Of a stretch of DNA of 64,000 bases, positions 1 through 8,184 are shown one piece after another. Within the stretch, counting starts at the first letter, position 1. Each line of letters opens with the position of its first letter. Both the position numbers and the translations under genes were made by a program. A model generated the notes under the pieces. That model saw nothing but the letters and a program-made list of their open reading frames with translations. It was not told the DNA's origin and made no database searches. This DNA is from Chitinophagaceae bacterium (GTDB lineage Bacteria; Bacteroidota; Bacteroidia; Chitinophagales; Chitinophagaceae). The DNA is taken from positions 1 through 64,000 of the forward strand of contig JAFKGQ010000006.1 of assembly GCA_017307755.1 (NCBI GenBank), given 5' to 3'.

Positions 1-3000
1 AGTCCCGTCTACGGACAGGGTGAAAATTACTATTACGGTAAGACAGAATATGAACGGTCCTTTCTGCACCGGCCATTACGCGTGTATGCAGCCGGCAACA
101 ATTGGGTGGCAGGCTCGGGCCGGGGTATCAGCTATAGCTATTGGGTCAATACAGTGACAGACAGCGTCCGGGTCTGGAAAGTTACCAACGGCAGTCCCGG
201 GAGTTTTGGAACTTACACTACTTCTTCAGCCTATCAGGCCGGGGATCTCGTCAAGAACGTCACCAGCGACGAAAATAGCAGGCAGGTTGTCGAGTTCAAA
301 GACAAAGAGGGAAAGTTGATCCTTAAAAAGGTCCAGTTGACAGCGTCAAGCGACACGGGTGCAGGGAGTGGCCACTCCGGTTGGCTTTGCACCTATTATA
401 TATATGATACCCTGAATAACAATTTACGATGTGTCATCCAGCCGGCCGTGGTGGCCCAACTGCCAGGCACTTCATGGACTTTGTCGACGACGATGCTGGC
501 AGAAGGTTGTTTCCGCTATGAATACGATGGTCGCCGCCGGCTGATTGTGAAAAAAGTGCCGGGCGCCGCACAGGTCGATATGGTGTATGATACGAAGGAC
601 AGGCTGGTGCTCACCCAGGATGGCAACCTTCAGGCAAACCATCAATATCTTTATACTCAATATGATACACTTAACCGGATCGTTGCCACCGGGCTCATCA
701 CCGACACTACCAATTACAGTAACCCCAATTATCATCGTGCGCAGGCAGCCGCCAGCACCAGCTATCCGAATCTGGTGAGCTACGCCTACACCGAGCTGAC
801 GCATACATTTTATGATGATTATAGCTGGCTGGCTTCTTATGGAAATCCACTCAGCAGCACACGGAACACTGTGGATGACAGCTATCTCCAGACCGCCAGC
901 AATACGGCCTTCCCCTATCCACAATCTGTCACGCAGAGCAGCGCCACCAAGGGATTGGTCACTGGCTCCCGGACCAATGTCCTGGGAGGGAGCACCTATC
1001 TTTACACCACGAATTACTATGATGATCGCTCCCGGCTGCTACAGGTACAAAACACCAATATCACCGGGGGGACAGATGTCCTCACAACACAGTATGCTTT
1101 CGCAGGTCAGCCGGTCAGAGCTATCCGTCACACCTACAAGAATGGGACGAACGCAAATGATATTATGGAGCTGACCCAATATAACTATGACTCTTTGAGC
1201 CGGCTGCTCACGATTCAAAAGCAGGATATTTATTCGTATAACCATGTTCCCGTACTCAATCCGAATGTGACGACCGTTCGATATCAATATGACGCTCTGG
1301 GCAGGGTTGCGCAAAAGAACCTGGGTAACAAACCCAATGGGACTTCTGGTACGCCACTGGCCAACCAGGTGTACGCTTATAATATCCGGGGATGGCTGCT
1401 GTCCATCAACAAAGCCTATGTGGACGCGTCTACCAACAGTGACCAGTACTTTGGAATGGAACTAGGTTACGACAAGAATGCCAGCCTGGGGACTTTCGTC
1501 CCTCAATACAATGGCAACATTGCGGGCATGCTCTGGAAGGCGGAAGGCGACCAGGCCAAACGTAAATACGACTTTTCCTATGATGCGACAAACCGTCTGA
1601 CGGCGGCCAACTTTACCCAATATGTCTCCGGCAGCGGCAGTTCCGCTGTCTTTGATAGGTCCGCCGGCATCGATTACAGCGTCAGTGGGATTAGTTACGA
1701 CGCTAATGGCAATATCCTTACGTTGCAGGAGAAGGGTTGGAAGTTGAACAGCTCACCTACGATTGACAGTCTCACTTATCTTTATCAGTCCGGCAGCAAT
1801 AAACTGGCGCGGGTCACCGACGGTATCACCGACACGACGGTCCGGCTGGGGGATTTCAGGGACGGCGCCAACACTGGCGACGACTACAGCTATGATATCA
1901 ATGGAAATCTGGTGGCAGACAGCAATAAAAAGATCAGCAATATCAGCTATAACTACCTCAACCTCCCGGCGGTCATTCGTGTGTCGGGCAAGGGAACGAT
2001 CACCTACACCTATGACGCGCAGGGAAACAGGCTGCGGAAAGTGACGGCCGACAGCACTTTTGCCTCTCCCAGGACTACGAATATCCTCTACCTCGGCAAT
2101 ACCGTATATCAAAATGATTCCATCCAATTCAGCACACATGAAGAAGGGCGGCTGCGGTATACAGGTCCCATGAGCAATCCCCGGATCGTCTTCGATTATT
2201 TTATGAAAGACCACCTGGGCAATACCCGGATGGTATTGACCGAAGAAAAACAGACGGATGCCTATCCCGATGCCAGCCTGGAGGACACCAGCATTGCCAA
2301 TGAAAGACTATATTACGCGAACCTGGACAGCGGGCGGGTTAACAAAATCTCGGCCCCGGGCTACCCGACGGATAACTATACCAACCCGAACAACTATATC
2401 CAGCAATTAAGCGCCAGTGGGTATAAGGTCGGCGCCAATATAACCATCAAGGTCATGGCAGGCGACACCATTAACATCCGGGCCAATAGCTGGTACCGCC
2501 AGAACGGGACTTCACCAGGAACTCCTGTCAGTCCTTTATCATCCCTGATCCTGGGACTCGCCGGAGGCGTGGCCGGTACCGATCCGGGTCACTATTTTCT
2601 AAACCCGTTACAACAGACGGGCGTGCTGGATCCCGGGATCAGCAGCTTCCTCACCACCGTAGGCTCCGACTATGCCTCACATAATACCAAACCAAAGGCC
2701 TATCTCAACTGGATATTGTTTGACGAACAGTTTCACTATGTAGCAGGCAGCGGCAACACCAACAGCGGCTTCCAGCAGGTGGGGGCGGATACCACCTTTA
2801 CGACCCATACCGTCACGGGCCAGATCATGACCAAAAGCGGCTGGTTATTCGTCTACGTGAGTAACGAGACACCGAATATTAATGTTTTTTTCGATAACTT
2901 GCAGCTGACCCATATCCGCGGACGGATTGTGGAGGAAACCCACTACTATCCGTTCGGTCTGACGATGGCGGGAGTATCGTATAACGCACTTAAAAGTAAT

Positions 3001-3957
3001 TATGCAGAAAATAAATTGAAGTTTGGAGAAAAAGAATTGCAAAATAAGGAATTCTCCGATGGGACTGGATTAGAGGAATATGATTATGGCGCTAGATTTT
3101 ATGATGTACAGATTGGAAGATGGCATGTCCCGGATCCCATGTCAGAAACCAATCGAAAATATTCTGTATACAATTTCGCTCTAAATAATCCCTTACGATT
3201 TATAGATCCTGATGGAATGGACGTTATTCCAGTTGATGGTGGATATACATTCACAGGCAACGATGCTATTGAAGTATTTAACTTTTTAAAAGCAACTTAC
3301 TTTAATACTACAAATGACAATGATGATAATAACGATCAAGATGACGTAAATGACGATCAACAGCCTCAGCCTAATTCAATCAGACAAAGAATTGCCACAG
3401 TTGCCCAATCGAAATTGAATAGCCACGATTGGGATTACGGAAATAAGAAAGATAATTTTGCTGCCAATACTAATAAATGTAATAAGTTTGTATACGATGT
3501 ATTGAAAGAGGCGGGGGCCAGCCCTGGAACACCTAATATAGGCCTTGTCAAAAGTATTCTAGGAATAAAAGGCTTCCCACCAACAGCCGCGCAGTGGGCA
3601 GACCCCAATTTTAAAATACCTAACTGGGTAGTTTTAAAACCAGGCGAATCGCCCGAGCCTGGGGATGTTGTTGCTGAAAAGATTAATTATAGCGATGCAA
3701 CAGGGCATGTTGGAGTTGTGGTTGACAATCAGCAAACTGTAAGTCAATGGAGTAGTCCTATAGAGATTGTTGGCCAAAATAATTATGGGTTTAGAGCTGA
3801 TGATGATCCTAATCCCAACGGCCACAGGAGTAATGTAGTTTTTAGAAGGTATGTACCACCTGCAAGTTCACAGCAACCAGCCAATAACCCTAATAGGCAA
3901 CCTATCGATAAGACATTTGTTAAACCTCCGGAAATTAATCTACCAACAAGACAATGA
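1..3957 (+). CDS. RHS/YD-repeat polymorphic toxin with cysteine-hydrolase tip (5' partial)
   Basis: The frame is open from base 1 with no stop, so the gene begins left of the window; the GTG at 82 is only the first internal start-like codon. Tyr/Asp-rich YD repeats fill most of the protein. The RHS-associated core runs from about 2,932 (EETHYYPFGLTM) to DPDGM at 3,205-3,219. RHS proteins form a shell that encloses a variable C-terminal toxin. The tip here starts after DPDGM, has an Asp/Asn-rich linker (about 3,304-3,370), then a compact domain with NKCNKFVYD (Cys codon 3,478), PEPGDVV and GHVGVVV (His codon 3,706). That Cys...GDV...GHVG order fits NlpC/P60- or CHAP-like peptidoglycan hydrolases. 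The tip region is AT-rich, unlike the repeat body. Family assignment is firm; the peptidoglycan target is inferred from motifs. The next gene overlaps the stop by 4 bp. Confidence 0.9.
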   Translation, partial: SPVYGQGENYYYGKTEYERSFLHRPLRVYAAGNNWVAGSGRGISYSYWVNTVTDSVRVWKVTNGSPGSFGTYTTSSAYQAGDLVKNVTSDENSRQVVEFKDKEGKLILKKVQLTASSDTGAGSGHSGWLCTYYIYDTLNNNLRCVIQPAVVAQLPGTSWTLSTTMLAEGCFRYEYDGRRRLIVKKVPGAAQVDMVYDTKDRLVLTQDGNLQANHQYLYTQYDTLNRIVATGLITDTTNYSNPNYHRAQAAASTSYPNLVSYAYTELTHTFYDDYSWLASYGNPLSSTRNTVDDSYLQTASNTAFPYPQSVTQSSATKGLVTGSRTNVLGGSTYLYTTNYYDDRSRLLQVQNTNITGGTDVLTTQYAFAGQPVRAIRHTYKNGTNANDIMELTQYNYDSLSRLLTIQKQDIYSYNHVPVLNPNVTTVRYQYDALGRVAQKNLGNKPNGTSGTPLANQVYAYNIRGWLLSINKAYVDASTNSDQYFGMELGYDKNASLGTFVPQYNGNIAGMLWKAEGDQAKRKYDFSYDATNRLTAANFTQYVSGSGSSAVFDRSAGIDYSVSGISYDANGNILTLQEKGWKLNSSPTIDSLTYLYQSGSNKLARVTDGITDTTVRLGDFRDGANTGDDYSYDINGNLVADSNKKISNISYNYLNLPAVIRVSGKGTITYTYDAQGNRLRKVTADSTFASPRTTNILYLGNTVYQNDSIQFSTHEEGRLRYTGPMSNPRIVFDYFMKDHLGNTRMVLTEEKQTDAYPDASLEDTSIANERLYYANLDSGRVNKISAPGYPTDNYTNPNNYIQQLSASGYKVGANITIKVMAGDTINIRANSWYRQNGTSPGTPVSPLSSLILGLAGGVAGTDPGHYFLNPLQQTGVLDPGISSFLTTVGSDYASHNTKPKAYLNWILFDEQFHYVAGSGNTNSGFQQVGADTTFTTHTVTGQIMTKSGWLFVYVSNETPNINVFFDNLQLTHIRGRIVEETHYYPFGLTMAGVSYNALKSNYAENKLKFGEKELQNKEFSDGTGLEEYDYGARFYDVQIGRWHVPDPMSETNRKYSVYNFALNNPLRFIDPDGMDVIPVDGGYTFTGNDAIEVFNFLKATYFNTTNDNDDNNDQDDVNDDQQPQPNSIRQRIATVAQSKLNSHDWDYGNKKDNFAANTNKCNKFVYDVLKEAGASPGTPNIGLVKSILGIKGFPPTAAQWADPNFKIPNWVVLKPGESPEPGDVVAEKINYSDATGHVGVVVDNQQTVSQWSSPIEIVGQNNYGFRADDDPNPNGHRSNVVFRRYVPPASSQQPANNPNRQPIDKTFVKPPEINLPTRQ

Positions 3958-4574
3958 TAAAATATTTTTACATGATATGGAAATCATTATGGCTTTCAAT
4001 GTTTACTTGCGGATATATTCACCTAATTGCCTGTTCTAATCCTGCGCAAAATATAAAAAAGAAAATAATTGACAATAAAATAATGCTAGACACTAACTAT
4101 CAAAAAATAGGATACGATACTACTATTTTACTAATTGATAAGAAATGCGAAACATGTGAAACCTGGGATGCTCTTTTTGCTATAAAGGAATTTATCGATT
4201 TATATGAACATAGTTCTTTTTACATTGCTGATGCCTTATTATTCATATCCAATGACAGATACAACGATAAGCAAAAGAAAATATGTATCTGTTCGATGCA
4301 AAAGACAACTCTGGATGACTATATCAATATTCTTAGAAAATGCCAGATCTTATATGACTCAGACGCAATATCTGAAGATGTTTTAGAGTGGGCAGTTTCT
4401 CCAAATTTTTCAAATAGATACCTAATAGTTAGAAATTTTAAAGAAGAGAAGGTTCGAAAAATTTTGAACCAAATACACGAAGACCAAAAGACGCCACCGC
4501 AACTCAAAGAGAAAATTGAAGATATATTATCTGGCGCACTGTGGGAAAATATTAAAGCAAGCGAAGGAAACTAA
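3954..4574 (+). CDS. Probable lipoprotein immunity protein for the upstream RHS tip
   Basis: A 206-residue protein with no family I recognise. Its ATG overlaps the RHS stop (ATGA), so the two are translationally coupled, the usual arrangement for toxin and immunity genes. The N-terminus is hydrophobic and ends in a lipobox-like LIAC-S at about residue 27, which predicts a lipoprotein exposed to the periplasm. That is where protection against a peptidoglycan hydrolase would be needed. The rest is charged with a CETCETW motif and a helical C-terminus. Base composition is AT-rich like the toxin tip. An alternative start is the ATG at 3,972. The immunity role is inferred from position, coupling, localisation and composition; no homology was checked. 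Confidence 0.7.
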   Translation: MIKYFYMIWKSLWLSMFTCGYIHLIACSNPAQNIKKKIIDNKIMLDTNYQKIGYDTTILLIDKKCETCETWDALFAIKEFIDLYEHSSFYIADALLFISNDRYNDKQKKICICSMQKTTLDDYINILRKCQILYDSDAISEDVLEWAVSPNFSNRYLIVRNFKEEKVRKILNQIHEDQKTPPQLKEKIEDILSGALWENIKASEGN

Positions 4575-4859
4575 TCGGAGGAAACGCACAGTTATCCGTT
4601 CGGTCTGACGATGGCCGGCATCAGCTCTCAGGAAGCCGGCAAACCCGAAAACAAATATCGCTACAACGGCAAGGAGTTACAACATAAGGAGTTTGGGGAT
4701 GGCTCGGGATTAGAATGGTATGATTATGGGGCCAGGATGTATGATGTACAGATTGGGAGATGGGATCATATTGACCCACTCTGTGAGGCATCAAGAAGAT
4801 GGAGTACGTATAATTACGCCTACAATAATCCCATGCGATTTATTGATCCGGATGGAATG
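4575..4859 (+). repeat. Diverged second copy of the RHS core 3' end
   Basis: This segment repeats the end of the RHS core at about 2,929-3,219. Homology starts directly after the stop of the immunity gene (4,572-4,574) and the reading frame is already open there: [12 protein letters not shown] matches EETHYYPFGLTM of the intact gene. A run of 23 identical bases lies at the junction (from about 4,593, matching about 2,947). Homology continues through [22 protein letters not shown] and FIDPDGM, then stops. It is a duplicated core end carrying a different tip and could support tip exchange by recombination. Confidence 0.85.
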
Positions 4860-5588
4860 CTGACCTACAATTGGGAGACAGGAAAGTATGTCGATGAAAA
4901 CGGCAACGAAATAAGCAACGAGGCCGCGATGGATGAACTTCAAAAAATAGGTCAATCGGTTGACAGCCCCACTGATGATACTGAGGGAGACGACAGCGGG
5001 AGTGGAAATGAAGGGAAAGGCGGAGATAAAGGGAAGAAGTCAAAATCAGAAAAACAGGGTGAAGGCGGTATATCAAAGGAGCAAGTAGAAAAAGTAAAAA
5101 ATGTATTGGAAAAAGGGGATTATGTGGAAATTGCCTTTGATTATGCAAAAGGCGTCCCATATGTACATAATTTACTTTCGAAAGGTACTTTAACCATCAA
5201 GACAGCAAACGGGGTAATTAAGGTTTTAACGACTGCCGGTGCTTATGAAAAATTTGTCAAGGCTGCAGGGTATGCAGGTACAGGTGCGACATTAATTGAT
5301 ATCTCATTAAATGTTTATGATTATTTTCAAGGGGAAATTGGTGGCGCTAGGTTGGCTTATAGAGTTACTGGCTCAGTTGCTTCAGCTGCTACCCCCGTCA
5401 TATACAGCATGATAGTAGGGTCTGAAGGAGGGCCGTTAGGGACTCTTTTAGGCGTAATGGTAGGTGCTTCTTTCCAAGTAGCAGAAACCTTTTACGATAA
5501 TGTAGCGAAACCTGCCACAAATGTCTTAATTAAAGGACTGTCAAATTATGAAAGCGCTTTAGGATCAGGATGGATTCCCCGACAGTAA
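4611..5588 (+). CDS. Orphan RHS C-terminal cassette with glycine-rich, possibly membrane-acting tip
   Basis: A 325-residue ORF from ATG 4,611, with upstream homology to the RHS core reaching 4,575. Residues 1-83 are the RHS core end, finishing at DPDGM. After this comes a Lys/Glu/Gly-rich low-complexity linker (about 110-150), then roughly 170 residues with several hydrophobic, Gly/Ala-rich stretches (about 200-225, 255-300). No catalytic motif is visible. Such segments resemble membrane-inserting or pore-forming toxin tips, and the next two genes encode membrane proteins that would suit as immunity partners. No N-terminal RHS shell is present, so this is an orphan or reserve tip module rather than a full toxin. 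Whether it is translated independently is unknown. The toxin mode is inferred. Confidence 0.7.
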   Translation: MAGISSQEAGKPENKYRYNGKELQHKEFGDGSGLEWYDYGARMYDVQIGRWDHIDPLCEASRRWSTYNYAYNNPMRFIDPDGMLTYNWETGKYVDENGNEISNEAAMDELQKIGQSVDSPTDDTEGDDSGSGNEGKGGDKGKKSKSEKQGEGGISKEQVEKVKNVLEKGDYVEIAFDYAKGVPYVHNLLSKGTLTIKTANGVIKVLTTAGAYEKFVKAAGYAGTGATLIDISLNVYDYFQGEIGGARLAYRVTGSVASAATPVIYSMIVGSEGGPLGTLLGVMVGASFQVAETFYDNVAKPATNVLIKGLSNYESALGSGWIPRQ

Positions 5589-5600
5589 AAAAAGTGTTAC

Positions 5601-6107
5601 ATGGATACAACAAAATACATAATTAAACCTTCGATAAAGCAACAGTTTTTATTACTATGGCCTATGCTCCTGAGGTACGCATTCTTAATAGGGTTGTATG
5701 TTCATTATATGGGGTGGAATTTTAATACCATGGTATTTGGCGCGCCTCTTTTGACTGCCTTTGTAATAGATTTCGGTCCTGCGATTGCGCTAAATATTGA
5801 ATACTCAATTAAAACCAGGGGACTTATCATAGAAATAGATGAAGAGTTGAAAACAATTTCTTACTCATGGCATAAGACAAAAAGAACATTTTCCTTTGAA
5901 GATATAATTTCTTTGGAGTATTACTCTTCTTATGGCAGAGGAAGTGGTTGGTATTCTTTTGAAAATTACCGGTATTATAAAATCACTTTTAAGGATCAAA
6001 CACAAATCCCAATTACCTCTCTTATGATGAATAAGATTCAGAAAAGGGTGGAGCCTCTGTTAGCAATGAAAGCAGAAAAGTACCTTCGACTTCTTCCATT
6101 TGTTTAA
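5601..6107 (+). CDS. Membrane protein, candidate immunity protein (copy 1)
   Basis: A 168-residue protein starting 12 bp after the orphan tip, so probably co-transcribed with it. Two hydrophobic segments (about residues 14-35 and 45-66) are followed by a soluble domain of about 100 residues rich in beta-type sequence (LIIEIDEELKTISYSW, YYKITFKDQTQIPITS), resembling the PH-like domains of small bacterial membrane proteins. I do not recognise a named family. Position behind a toxin tip, membrane location and a near-identical second copy downstream suggest immunity against a membrane-acting toxin. This is inference from context. Confidence 0.6.
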   Translation: MDTTKYIIKPSIKQQFLLLWPMLLRYAFLIGLYVHYMGWNFNTMVFGAPLLTAFVIDFGPAIALNIEYSIKTRGLIIEIDEELKTISYSWHKTKRTFSFEDIISLEYYSSYGRGSGWYSFENYRYYKITFKDQTQIPITSLMMNKIQKRVEPLLAMKAEKYLRLLPFV

Positions 6108-6214
6108 TTGAGAAGAGCAACATGTTATGATAGGATTCAATGAAAAACCACATATATATTGAATGATGGTTTAATGAACTCCATTCTTCCATCCAGCTTA
6201 AATTGATCATTCAT

Positions 6215-6721
6215 GTGAATTCAAAGAAATACATAATTAAACCTTCAATAAAGCAACAGTTTTTATTACTTTGGCCAATGCTGCTTAGGTATTCATTCCT
6301 AATTGGGGTATATGTTCATTACTTAGGATGGAATTTTAATACCGCACCTTTTTTAGGTGGCCTTGCTTTCACGTTTGTATTGGATTTTGGACCTGCGCTT
6401 GCTTTAAACATTGAATACTCGATTAAGACCTGGGGACTTGTCATAGAAATAGATGAAGAGCTGAAAACAATTTCTTACACATGGCATAACAAAAAAAGAG
6501 TTTTTTCTTTTGATGATATATCTGCATTAGAATATTATACTTCATTCGGAAGAGGAACGGGAGTGTATTCTTTTGAAAATTACCGGTATTATAAAATCAC
6601 TTTTAAGGACCAAACACAAATCCCAATTACTTCTCTTATGATGAATAAGATTCAGGAACGCGTGGAGCCATTGTTAGGAATGAAAGCAGAAAAGAATCCC
6701 ACATTTCTTCCATTTGTTTAG
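6215..6721 (+). CDS. Membrane protein, candidate immunity protein (copy 2)
   Basis: A paralogue of the gene at 5,601. The frame can open at a TTG at 6,203, but the GTG at 6,215 gives MNSKKYIIKPSIKQ, which aligns residue for residue with MDTTKYIIKPSIKQ of copy 1, so I chose 6,215. It has the same two N-terminal membrane segments and soluble beta-rich domain. Differences cluster in the second membrane segment (FLGGLAFTFVLDFGPALALN against FGAPLLTAFVIDFGPAIALN), as expected if copies track different toxin variants. A 107-bp AT-rich gap separates it from copy 1. Function is inferred only. Confidence 0.6.
   Translation: MNSKKYIIKPSIKQQFLLLWPMLLRYSFLIGVYVHYLGWNFNTAPFLGGLAFTFVLDFGPALALNIEYSIKTWGLVIEIDEELKTISYTWHNKKRVFSFDDISALEYYTSFGRGTGVYSFENYRYYKITFKDQTQIPITSLMMNKIQERVEPLLGMKAEKNPTFLPFV
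6226..6721 (+). repeat. Direct repeat of 5,612-6,107 (duplicated gene)
   Basis: The coding sequence repeats that of the preceding gene with long identical DNA stretches. One is around KYIIKPSIKQQFLLLWPML near the start; another covers ENYRYYKITFKDQTQIPITSL near the end, where only about one base differs over more than 50. The middle part is more diverged. This indicates a fairly recent tandem duplication with local divergence or gene conversion. Confidence 0.85.
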
Positions 6722-6756
6722 CTTTGGCCTGTCGATGACCTAAATAATTTATAACT

Positions 6757-7317
6757 ATGAGGATAAAACAAACTTTCATTTTACTATTGCTGACCATCTG
6801 TTCATGTATAGGGTGGTCGCAAACGAACAAAGAAATCAACAATAAAAATTACTATTCCTATTTTACCAATAGAGGAAGTGTCAATTGGTTAAGAGTCAAC
6901 GATGCTGTGCCTGCCATTATTGACGAAATAATTAAGAATGGAATTCCCTATCATACTATCAGTGTCGGTGATCTAATAAGGATCAACGATTCAACAGCCT
7001 TGGTCGTGACAATAACATTCGAAAAAGCTGGTAAAAAATATGGTTTTTTATATGAATCTGGCCACGGAATCCCATTGGACGCCAACGAAAGGAGTTTTTT
7101 AAACGAAAAAATACACAGCTATACGCAAGCTGAATACGACACAAAAGGCAATGTCAAATTTATGAAAATCAACCCTCTTCCTCAGAATATCCTTCTGTTA
7201 AAAGAAACATGCTATTGGTTTCAATTCGATGATAAGGAAACAAAGTATCCGGTTTCTAAAGCCGTAGCATTAAATATTCTTAGACAAGACGTTGATGATT
7301 ATATTAAGAGCTTATAA
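6757..7317 (+). CDS. Secreted protein of unknown function
   Basis: A 186-residue protein with a clear signal peptide (hydrophobic residues 6-18, then GWSQ). The mature part is mixed alpha/beta with no motif I recognise. It shares the AT-rich composition of the toxin/immunity genes upstream and lies 35 bp behind the second membrane paralogue on the same strand, so it may belong to the same island. It could be a further immunity protein or unrelated cargo; nothing in the sequence decides this. Confidence 0.6.
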   Translation: MRIKQTFILLLLTICSCIGWSQTNKEINNKNYYSYFTNRGSVNWLRVNDAVPAIIDEIIKNGIPYHTISVGDLIRINDSTALVVTITFEKAGKKYGFLYESGHGIPLDANERSFLNEKIHSYTQAEYDTKGNVKFMKINPLPQNILLLKETCYWFQFDDKETKYPVSKAVALNILRQDVDDYIKSL

Positions 7318-7387
7318 AAAGAGAAATTTTGGTAAAATATTTCCTACCCTGCTTTAGCATAATGCATTGATAAAAACCCCCAATATA

Positions 7388-7416
7388 TTGAAAATCCATA
7401 CCGCCTGTTAACTTGG
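7388..7416 (+). promoter_or_regulatory. Possible Bacteroidota-type promoter for the DUF1223 gene
   Basis: TTG at 7,388-7,390 and TAACTTGG at 7,409-7,416 are separated by 18 bp, close to the Bacteroidota -33 TTTG / -7 TAnnTTTG pattern with one mismatch in the -7 box. It lies 39 bp before the ATG at 7,456, where base composition returns to GC-rich. Judged by eye only. Confidence 0.3.
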
Positions 7417-7455
7417 ACTATCATTAATTGGTATATTACCGGTAAATACCGAGCC

Positions 7456-8184
7456 ATGCCATCCAAAATACTCCTTTCCTTGGGGCTGTTATCCTTGCTC
7501 CTCCTCACCGGTGCCGGCCGGCCAAAATCCGTCGAGGGTTTTGCATTAATTGAATTGTTCACCTCGGAAGGCTGCTCCAGCTGCCCCCCCGCCGACGAAC
7601 TGGCGGCATCCCTTCCAAAAACCTACCCATCCGGCGTCTACCTGTTGAGCTTCCATGTCGATTATTGGGACCGACTGGGCTGGAAAGACCCCTTCAGCAA
7701 GGCCGACTACACACTCCGGCAAAAGGAATACAATACAGCACTCAGCCCCATGCCCGATATATTCACCCCACAGGTGATCATCAACGGGAAAATGGAGCTG
7801 GTAGGCTCCGACGAACCCCGTATCCGGGCCGCCATCGACAGCGAGCTAGCCCATACCGTCAATCCCATGATCGATGCCTCCGCCCATAACAACGGTAACA
7901 ACACCGTCACCGTCGATTTTACCCTGTCAAAAGGACACGGCGACTTCCAGGCAGCCCTCGTACAATTACACGCCGCCACAGCCGTCGGAAAAGGAGAGAA
8001 TGCCGGCAAACAGCTGCATCACGCCGACATCGTACGGGACCTGAAATCTTCCGGGAAAAACAAAGGCACACTGACACTCAACATTCCCCCCGGACTGGCC
8101 GCGACAGACTGTAAAGTGGTCGTCTTCCTCCGGGATAAAGAAAACTTGCACATCGGCGGGGTCCGTACGCTTGACATACATTGA
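7456..8184 (+). CDS. DUF1223 thioredoxin-fold secreted protein
   Basis: A 242-residue protein with an N-terminal signal sequence (LLSLGLLSLLLLTGAG) and the DUF1223 signature ALIELFTSEGCSSCPPADE, which carries a CxxC pair in a thioredoxin-like setting. The family is secreted or periplasmic and thought to be redox-related, but no reaction is established. The C-terminal half is a beta-sandwich-like region. The next gene, a LytS-type kinase, begins on a TTG overlapping this stop codon, so the three genes to 9,907 are probably one transcript. The family call is confident; the role is open. Confidence 0.85.
   Translation: MPSKILLSLGLLSLLLLTGAGRPKSVEGFALIELFTSEGCSSCPPADELAASLPKTYPSGVYLLSFHVDYWDRLGWKDPFSKADYTLRQKEYNTALSPMPDIFTPQVIINGKMELVGSDEPRIRAAIDSELAHTVNPMIDASAHNNGNNTVTVDFTLSKGHGDFQAALVQLHAATAVGKGENAGKQLHHADIVRDLKSSGKNKGTLTLNIPPGLAATDCKVVVFLRDKENLHIGGVRTLDIH

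Noticed and set aside
472..924. Minus-strand ORF of 150 codons inside the RHS gene
   Set aside because: It is antisense to clear YD repeats and has no signal or domain.
6203..6214. TTG start for the second immunity paralogue
   Set aside because: Alignment with the first copy places the start at GTG 6,215.
1..7440. Insertion sequence or integrase behind the RHS island
   Set aside because: No transposase, integrase or terminal inverted repeats were seen; duplicated core sequence explains the structure.
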